The notes below the pieces were generated by a model. That model did no database searches and was not told the origin of the DNA. It was given only the letters and a program-made list of their open reading frames with translations. DNA of 46,690 nucleotides from contig MEDX01000022.1 in assembly GCA_001724245.1 (NCBI GenBank), positions 1 to 46,690 of the forward strand, given 5' to 3'. The position numbers and the translations under genes were made by a program. Positions 40,704-46,690 of the stretch are shown here, one piece after another (the stretch's first letter is position 1; every line of letters begins with the position of its first letter). This stretch comes from Fonticula-like sp. SCN 57-25. Lineage: Eukaryota; Nucleariida; Rotosphaerida.

Positions 40704-41616
40704 ATGTCCTTTCCCATGGATGCAACGCTAGTTGTGCGTTGCATGTACTGTGTTTTTTGTGCTAATCCCGCGTTGTTCTTAGACGCGCGTGTACGACACG
40801 TATGTCGACCGCCCCCTGGTTCGCATACTGCGGCCGATCGGCGAGCAGATCGACGCCATGTCGAGCAAGGCATGGCCCGTCGGCCGCCTTTTGCTGCTGG
40901 CTCCCATGGCGCTGGCAATGAAGTACCACCAGTATGAGCTCGCCGCTCTCCTTCTCGTCCTGCTGCACGTTGCTGATCGCGTCCACACGAGCGTTCGACC
41001 GGGCGGCGTGCTGGCGGCGGACTTTAACATGCGCGACGCAGACATGATCGCCACTCTTGGCCGCATGCGCTTTACTCTGACCGTGCTTGCCGGCAAAGTT
41101 GTTGTTATTTTAAGCCTGTGGACGGTCCTGATGGTGACCAATGCGCCGCCTGCGCAGAGCCTTGTCCTTTGGTGCACGTGCCTGTCACTGGCCGTCTTTG
41201 AGTGCGCCCACGCCGTTGCGCTCGTCATCGAGCACGTTGATATTGCGGCATCTATCCGAGCGGGCGCCGACGACCCCGAGTGGTCGCACCGCGTGCAGCC
41301 GGCCGTTGAGACGAACGCCCGGCACGCGATCGAGCTCACCGGCATCGCATTTGTCATGCTCGCGCACCGCCATTTCTCGCCGCTTACAAGCACAGTCGGC
41401 TCTGTCGGAATGGTTTTCCTCTGTGTGGCCATCTTTATGGCGGCGCGGTCGCTGCGGCTGGTGGCGGCAAAGTGCCTGCGCGCCGAGATTGCATACCAGG
41501 AGGCGCGTCGCAATGCTGCGGTTGCGCACAAGACGGCCGACCTCCAGGGTGCAGCATCATCCTCTACCTTTGCAAGCGGCGTTCGCATGCCCGAGACAAT
41601 CGCTCCGACTCGCTAG
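40704..41616 (+). CDS. Unrecognised multi-pass membrane protein
   Basis: Two exons, 40704-40733 and 40783-41616; 287 residues. Exon 1 encodes only ten residues (MSFPMDATLV). Five or six hydrophobic segments are evident: LLLLAPMALAM, LAALLLVLLHVADRV, FTLTVLAGKVVVILSLWTVL, SLVLWCTCLSLAVFECAHAV, AIELTGIAFVML and GMVFLCVAIFMAA. A polar loop after segment 2 reads DFNMRDADMIATLGRMRF. I do not recognise the family; acidic residues beside the membrane loosely recall CDP-alcohol phosphatidyltransferases, but the DGxxAR signature is missing. The C-terminus is a cytosolic-looking Ala/Arg-rich helix. Frame and splice sites (GTGCGT ... CTTAG) are consistent. Confidence 0.7.
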
Positions 41617-41686
41617 CGGTATCGGCATTTGTAGTTTATGCAATGGATGATACAAAAATTAAAAAATGAGTGTCGTATGAATGATA

Positions 41687-42367
41687 CTAGAGGAGCCTTG
41701 TATGGCTGCTATCATGCATGTCATCGTCGTCCAGAGATATGTGGTCATCAAACACCAAAAGCTCGTGCATGTCATCAAGCTCGCCGCCGCGTTCAAGGTC
41801 AATGATCACTTCAGATTCGAGCATCTTGCTTCGGTTCCTGAGGCACCAAGCTTAGCGACTGTAAAGATGAGCAGATATGCGTACTTTTGGATCATGAAAA
41901 GCAACCGCGCAAGCTGCATGAGGTTACGAAACACCAGCGCAATGGTCCCCCCGACGCCAGCGTCCAGGTCACAGCCTTGTGAAACGAGTGCCAGCGCAAC
42001 GATGCAGACCGCGATTGACAGCACGTCGATTGTCGTCGAGCTGTCAATCGGCATCCGCACCCCAACCGCAAAGAGCCGCAGTGTCGTCTCGGTAATGATA
42101 ACCAGGTTCACTGCAATGTCCAGGACGATAAAGGTCGCGGACGGGCTGCGCAGCACGTCAGTTGGTCGGTTAACCAGCGAGGACCTCGTACCAAGGCATG
42201 ATGAAGGACCAGGCAACGGTCACAAAGTTCAGGAGGGCAACCATCACGTAGAATATTAAGAAGGCTCGCGTCGACGAAACGCGAATAATCGTCCCCCGCA
42301 GGTTTTCCGAAAACGACATGTGTCCGCCGGACGGCGTCCCGGACATGTCGAGCGTCCGCGACGCCAT
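41687..42367 (-). CDS. Stand-alone voltage-sensor-like four-helix membrane protein
   Basis: Exons 42367-42192, 42145-41885 and 41837-41687; 195 residues. After a polar 33-residue N-terminus come four hydrophobic segments: S1 RAFLIFYVMVALLNFVTVAW (34-53), S2 FIVLDIAVNLVIITETTLRL (64-83) with Glu78 and Arg82, S3 TIDVLSIAVCIVALALV (97-113) with Asp99, and S4 LVFRNLMQLARLLFMIQK (129-146) with Arg132, Arg139 and Lys146. This order, with acids in S2 and S3 and basics in S4, is that of a voltage-sensor domain with no pore. A short acidic tail follows (ERGGELDDMHELLVFDDH ...). The introns (46 and 47 nt, GTACGA and GTACGC donors) are essential: unspliced, the frame stops after S1 and again after S4. 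Relatives could be Hv1-type proton channels or sensor-only proteins; the RxWRxxR motif of Hv1 is absent. Confidence 0.7.
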
Positions 42368-42383
42368 TTTTGATAGCGCAATC

Positions 42384-42415
42384 AGCGGAAATCAGCTGAA
42401 ATAAGCGGAAATCAG
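42384..42415. repeat. AGCGGAAATCAG repeated at 20-bp spacing in a divergent promoter
   Basis: AGCGGAAATCAG occurs at 42384-42395 and 42404-42415, flanked by related ATCAGC and ATAAGCG pieces, inside the 117-bp gap between the voltage-sensor-like gene and WRAP73. Two-turn helical spacing fits paired factor binding; that is inference. Confidence 0.7.
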
Positions 42416-42484
42416 ACAAATAAGCGTCCGTCAGATTTGCCGCCAAAATCCAAAAAAGTGACGGTTTCTCTGCATCAGGGCGCA

Positions 42485-44130
42485 ATGGCGGCGGCTGGCA
42501 GCACGTTCTCCGCGGTGACCCGCGGGACGATGGTGCGCTGGTCGTTTGACGGCAAGCGGGTTGCGTGCATTGCCAGCAAAACCCTTTATGTTTTCGACGG
42601 CTTGACGGCTGCTCTGGAGGCAAAGTGGAGCATGCCCGATGGCGTGCGCTCGCTCTCCTGGTCGCCCAGCGGTGATAAGGTGAGCGTGCTCATTCCGGCT
42701 ACGAATTCATTGTTGGTGTACTCTTTGCATTCACAGGACGGCCCAGCGTATCATATCGACGATCCCGCCGGCGGAATTGTTGCGAGCGCGTGGGCGCCGG
42801 ATGGCGCACATATCTTGACATGGACTGACTATGGCGTACGCCTCACTGGTGTGGGTGATCGCTCTTGCTAAACACGCGGGCATGTAGCTCAAGGCGGTAA
42901 TGTGGTTTGTGGAAGGGAAAGCGGGCCCAGTTGGGCAGTTTTTGAATGCAAAGGTGTGGAATGAAAAGGACGCGCTCGGTGGCGACAAGCGTGCGTGATG
43001 GAACCTATCAGTCCCGTTCTAACAATTCATCAGCCGTTTTCGCGTGCAGCACGAGCTCAAATCTCGCTGCGATGGTGGAGCGGACAGAAGGAAAGGACAC
43101 TGTGGCGCTGTACTCGCTGCCGGACTGGCTGCCGCTGCGGCGCGTTCCCTTGACGACGCTTGAGGCGGTCGGGGTCGAGTGGTCGCCCGACGGCCGCCAT
43201 GTGGCAGTCATCGAGAACCCTGTTCCCGTACGGAATTGTCTTTTACTTAATTTTACTTATGCACTGTTTTTAGTATGGCGTACACATTGTGGGCCTTGAT
43301 TGGAATGTGCACATCCTGACGGCGTGCGAGAACGAGCTGGGCGTCCGGTGCGTCCAATGGTCGCCAACAAATCGGCTACTGGCTGTCGGCAGCTATGACA
43401 ATACAATTCGGCTTTTTGAGAGCACACACTGGCAGCTTGCGTGCGCGCTTGCGAGCCCCACTACGACTGTCAGCCCGTCGGCGCGGTGTAAGGTGTTTGT
43501 CGAGGCGCAGCTGATCAACAACCAGCGCGCGAGCTCGCTGTCAGAGTACATGGTGGCGCACGCCGGAGCGACGTCATTTAGCAGTGCGTAAAAATATACT
43601 ATTGCGCCTTTTTGACACTGGGTGTGCAGTTGAGCAGCACAGTAGGGGGACATTCACGCTGCAGGGCCAGCCAAGCGCCAATGCAAACAAGGCGGCCGTG
43701 ATGCGCGGGATCACCTCGGTCGCGTTCAGCCCCGACGGCCGCTTTCTGCTGTCGCGATCAGGTACTCTTTTTTGTACGTTTTTTATGTTAATTTAACCAA
43801 ATCCGCGTAGAATCGACGCCATTTGCCGTCTTTGTGTGGGACCTTTCGCTCCCGCGCATGTGCGCCGTTTTCCTCTTTACGCAGCCGGTCCGCGCCGCCG
43901 CGTGGTGTCCCGAGGGCCTTCCTCTTTTAGCTATGAGCTGCGGCACGACGGCGGTGCACACGTGGAGCCTGCTTCACGGCGCTGTGTCGCACCAGCTCCC
44001 GCAGGCAGACTTTGAGACTCTCGGGCTGACGTGGAGCCCGGCCGGCGACGGCCTGCTTGTTCACGGTCGTGACAACTGGACGACGCTCTCGCTCAAGCGC
44101 GATGCAGAGACAGTCGAGACAAATGCATAA
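42485..44130 (+). CDS. WRAP73: WRAP73 (WDR8), WD-repeat protein of microtubule ends
   Basis: Exons 42485-42835, 42888-42990, 43034-43227, 43274-43583, 43630-43761 and 43811-44130; 469 residues (human 460). Repeated WSPxG/D units are seen: RSLSWSPSGDKVSVLI, VASAWAPDGAHILTWTDYG, VGVEWSPDGRHVAVIE, VRCVQWSPTNRLLAVGSYDN, ITSVAFSPDGRFLLSR, STPFAVFVWDLSLP and LGLTWSPAGDGLLVHG. The order and spacing, including IDDPAGGIVAS and the F.VLE-like VFLFTQPVRAA block, match WRAP73. In animals it acts with SSX2IP at centrosomes and cilia; in fission yeast and Aspergillus homologues it is loaded on minus ends with Msd1. A GTGAGC...CAG stretch at 42680-42736 could be taken for an intron, but it encodes conserved sequence. 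Converges on SEC10 with a 43-bp gap. Confidence 0.9.
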
Positions 44131-44173
44131 CAATGTACATTAATCAATCGCAATATAATACACTCTAAATGGC

Positions 44174-46562
44174 TCAGGCTTCGTTCTCTGGCGCCTGAAC
44201 CTCGCCGAGGTACTGGCCGAGGCGCTCGGACCGGTAGTCTGCGCGCCGTCCGACCATCTCGCGGAGCACATCGCGTGCGACGCCGGCCGCAAGGCAGTCG
44301 CGAAGCACATTGACGATACTCTCGGGGGTCACAACAAACAGATTGCCCACGTCACGCATGCGCGCAATGCGCTCGTTCACGTCGGGAAGCTTGAACTTTT
44401 TCAAGCACGCCGCGTACTCGCTCAGCTCGCGCGCCAGCAAAAGGCCGCCCGCGGCATTGATGACGAGCTTGTGCCAGTGTGCATCAAACGACCTATAGCG
44501 AAAATTAGCGGGGCAGTATGGATGAAATATGCGTACGAGAAAAAGCTGAAAGCAAGCGCGTGCAGGTACTGCCCGAGATTTGTTTCGTCGAGCGTTGGCT
44601 CCGCGGCCTCCCGTGCGCGCTCCAGCATGTCAATGATAACACGGCACGTCGGCTGTGAACATGGTTAGAAAAGACCAGTATACACAACAATCGTACCGTT
44701 CGTAGATCGCCTCCTGCCTCCTTGGGGCGGTACTCTGCGCGCTTCTGCCGCGACAGAGCTCTCGCAATGCCGCCGGTGACGACACCGAGATGGGCCTCGA
44801 CGACGGAATTCGCCGCGTCCTCGAGCTGCTGAACAAGAATATTCTTGAAGGAAACGCATTCGCGGTACGAGTCGGCCAGTTCGGAGGTGCTGGGCGCGAC
44901 CGTCTGTGAAAAGTGCGTCTGGACAATGCCAATAGCCGCCCCAGCCGCCTGCACGGCCTCGAGCGATGGCACGAGCGTCCCGTCCAGCTTGCCGTCGGCC
45001 GTCAGCGCAAGGTCTTCCTGTACGCTAAACACAACCGTAAGTATAGATAAAAAAAGGCAGGCGTCATACAGGTGCAGGCAGGCCTCGAGGTACTCCTTGA
45101 CGAGCACTGTGAGCGCATTCTTGTAGAGCCTGACAAGAAGCGGGCCGCGGCTGGCAGGGGCGACAAGTGCGACGGCGCGGTCGGACGCGTCGCTGTGCGC
45201 CTGCAGCATGTCCACAGCAGCCTTGGTGGAGATGACGACATTGGCGTGGGCTGCGCCGGCGGCTGGCCGCCTGCGGCCCGCAGTAAATCGCTTGAATGGG
45301 TCAAGCGCAATGGCGACAAGTTGCGCCTGGCAGCGTTCCTCGTCCTGCTCATAGCGTGCGCCGAGATATTTTGAAAAGACCGTATCCAGCAACTTGTTCT
45401 TTTGCATGGCAAGAGTAGCGCCCGGTGTCATCTGCCCCGCGTCGACGAGCAGCGCATCACACTCGGCGTAGCAAGTCGCCAGCGCAGCAAGGTGCGGCTG
45501 TAGGTGGTGCTCGTTGAGGTGGGCATCCAGCGTCCGCGACACAAAGGGGGCAATGTGCGCCTCGACGGCGCGCGAAACAAAGTCGAGGTAAACGGAAAGA
45601 GGGTCGGGAAATACTTCGAAAAGTTCAGGTAAAACCGCCTTGCACGCCGCGCGGACATCGTCGCAGAGTGGCTTGAGGTTTTCAAGCTCGGCGCGGCGCT
45701 TGCGGGGAGGCGGGATAGTGCTCGACCCGCTCGTGTCGTGCGCGAAAAAGGTGTGTATGGCAAGGTACCGCTCCGTGCACCGCGCGCCAACACCAATTCG
45801 GTTCAGTGTCTCGCATATCGTATGGAGCTGAGCGGCGTCGTTGTCGTCGTAAGCGGCGTTCATGCGGTCGAGCAGGCGGCTCTCGGCCGACGCGATAAAC
45901 TCGTCGATGCGCTGCTTGGCGCGCCGCATTGCAGGCGACACAGCATCCTGCGCAACCGTCTGAAGTCGCTTGGCAATGAGGGCCGCTTCAAGTAGCTTGG
46001 TCGAGTCGGCAAAGATCCCTGACGGGGTTCCCTTGCAAAATTCGACAAAGTATGTCACAAGCAGACGCGCATCCTCGGCGCGCCGACGCTGCCGCTCAAG
46101 CGATGCCAGCTGCTCTCCTATGGAAAGCGTCAGTAGAAAGATCAAATATCAGCGACATACCGATGCGCGTTGATCGCCGGCCGGCGTCGCTAAAGGGCAC
46201 CTCCAGTCGGTCCAGTGCCTGCGTCGCCTCGGCCATCTGCTGACCAAGCTGACCAAGCTGCTGCTGGTACGTTTCCTTTACTGATAGACGCTTCCGCTCC
46301 GCGTTCTTGACCTCAATGGCCACCTCTGCGCTCAAGGACTCGGTCTCGGCAAGGGCATTGCGGAGCGCGGCCGCGAATGGTTGGTGCGGAAAGTCTATGC
46401 ACAGCGCGTTAGCATCGGACAGCTTAAAATGCAAGGTAGCGCACCATGCTCGACGTCGTCAACAGGAAAGAGCGTATGCTCGGCCTCCTGCTCGGCTATC
46501 ACCGGCTGAAGGAGCGATGTGGCGAACGCTACCGCGTCAAAGCTGCCCTCGAACCGCTGCAT
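44174..46562 (-). CDS. SEC10: Exocyst subunit Sec10 (EXOC5)
   Basis: Exons 46562-46445, 46394-46161, 46117-45070, 45024-44697, 44652-44537 and 44492-44174; 720 residues. Sec10 is one of eight subunits of the exocyst that tethers secretory vesicles to the plasma membrane. The start MQRFEGSFDAVAFATSLL resembles the FDPxxFL opening of the family. An N-terminal coiled coil (LSVKETYQQQLGQLGQQMAE) leads to LLVTYFVEFCKGTP, AKRLQTVAQDAV and SAESRLLDRMNAAYDDNDA. The C-terminal end carries TNLGQYLHALAFSF, GGLLLARELSEYAACLKKFK, NLFVVTPESI and RADYRSERLGQYLGE, in register with human Sec10. Introns are 50, 43, 45, 44 and 44 nt; the 45-nt one (45069-45025) is in frame and stop-free. An upstream ATG near 46610 exists, but the chosen start opens the conserved part. 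Confidence 0.92.
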
Positions 46563-46637
46563 CGGCCTGTGGAGCGGCTCTGGCTTGGTCCCTCACGGTG
46601 CGCTCACCTATGATCATCCGGCCACGTGGTTCAAATT

Positions 46638-46647
46638 CCAAAGTGAA
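46638..46647. promoter_or_regulatory. CCAAAGTGAA element upstream of SEC10
   Basis: Reverse complement of the TTCACTTTGG core of the 15-bp repeat in the MEIOB/carrier promoter; 76-85 bp upstream of the SEC10 ATG. The right edge of the window follows. Confidence 0.4.
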
Positions 46648-46690
46648 CTGATCAAATCAAGTCAGTTTGTACCCGGCGACGAGCGGATGT

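Noticed and set aside
42680-42736. Possible intron GTGAGC...TTCACAG in WRAP73
   Set aside because: The frame through it encodes VSVLIPATNSLLVYSLH, which fits the WD-repeat strand expected at that place.
44493-44576. Earlier donor (GTACCTG) for the last SEC10 intron
   Set aside because: Using GTACG at 44536 instead keeps NLGQYLHALAFSF and makes the spacing to the GG of the next block equal to human Sec10.
46616-46640. tRNA-like B box (GGTTCAAATTCC)
   Set aside because: The flanking bases do not form a T stem (CGTGG does not pair with TCCAA) and no A box or acceptor stem lies upstream.
1-46690. Bacterial operon, CRISPR array, insertion sequence or phage module
   Set aside because: All recognised genes are spliced eukaryotic genes. 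No spaced direct-repeat array, transposase or terminal inverted repeats were found.

Overview
This is nuclear DNA of a eukaryote with a compact, GC-rich, intron-dense genome. I reconstruct 26 protein-coding genes, every one with introns (about 81 in total, mostly 40-60 nt). About 70 of the introns start with GTRCG (GTGCGY or GTACGN), and many carry a CTAAC- or CTGAC-like branch site close to the 3' AG. Genes sit about 1.8 kb apart in alternating divergent and convergent pairs, with intergenic gaps as short as 43-120 bp. The core set (ARP2, RPL4, SEC61 gamma, SAS10, RPC31, SEC10, symplekin, DEPDC5/Iml1) is general eukaryotic. PEN-2, TMEM161, FERRY3 (C12orf4), MEIOB and WRAP73 are better known from animals and protists, and most are missing from the model yeasts. 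I infer an early-diverging fungus or another opisthokont-like protist; the sequence alone does not fix the lineage.

Layout. 0.5-5 kb: GT61-family glycosyltransferase (-), glyoxalase I (+), coiled-coil protein (-). 5.4-11.5 kb: LARP1-type La/DM15 protein (+), PEN-2 (-), LON-domain protein (-), TMEM161 (-). 11.6-17.2 kb: shugoshin-like coiled-coil protein (+), symplekin (+), GLTP (-). 17.9-23.3 kb: RPC31 (-) and SAS10 (+) on a 72-bp shared promoter, RPL4 (-) and SEC61 gamma (+) on another. 23.8-30.5 kb: ARP2 (+), organellar-type TrpRS (-), FERRY3 (+), unknown basic protein (-). 30.7-36.3 kb: DEPDC5/Iml1 (+). 36.3-46.6 kb: MEIOB (-), SLC25A14/30-type carrier (+), Cof-type HAD phosphatase (-), unknown multi-pass membrane protein (+), stand-alone voltage-sensor-like protein (-), WRAP73 (+), SEC10 (-).

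The neighbours do not form one pathway; they are housekeeping genes of RNA processing and translation (symplekin, RPL4, SAS10, RPC31, LARP1, TrpRS), membrane traffic (SEC10, SEC61 gamma, FERRY3, GLTP, PEN-2), cytoskeleton and chromosomes (ARP2, WRAP73, shugoshin-like, MEIOB) and nutrient signalling (DEPDC5). I see no rRNA, tRNA, transposon, CRISPR array or bacterial-type operon. The most interesting material is the lineage-restricted genes, a 195-residue voltage-sensor-only protein that appears only after splicing, start codons isolated on microexons, a 27-nt intron, and a tandem heptamer (CAAACTG)n close to several start codons.
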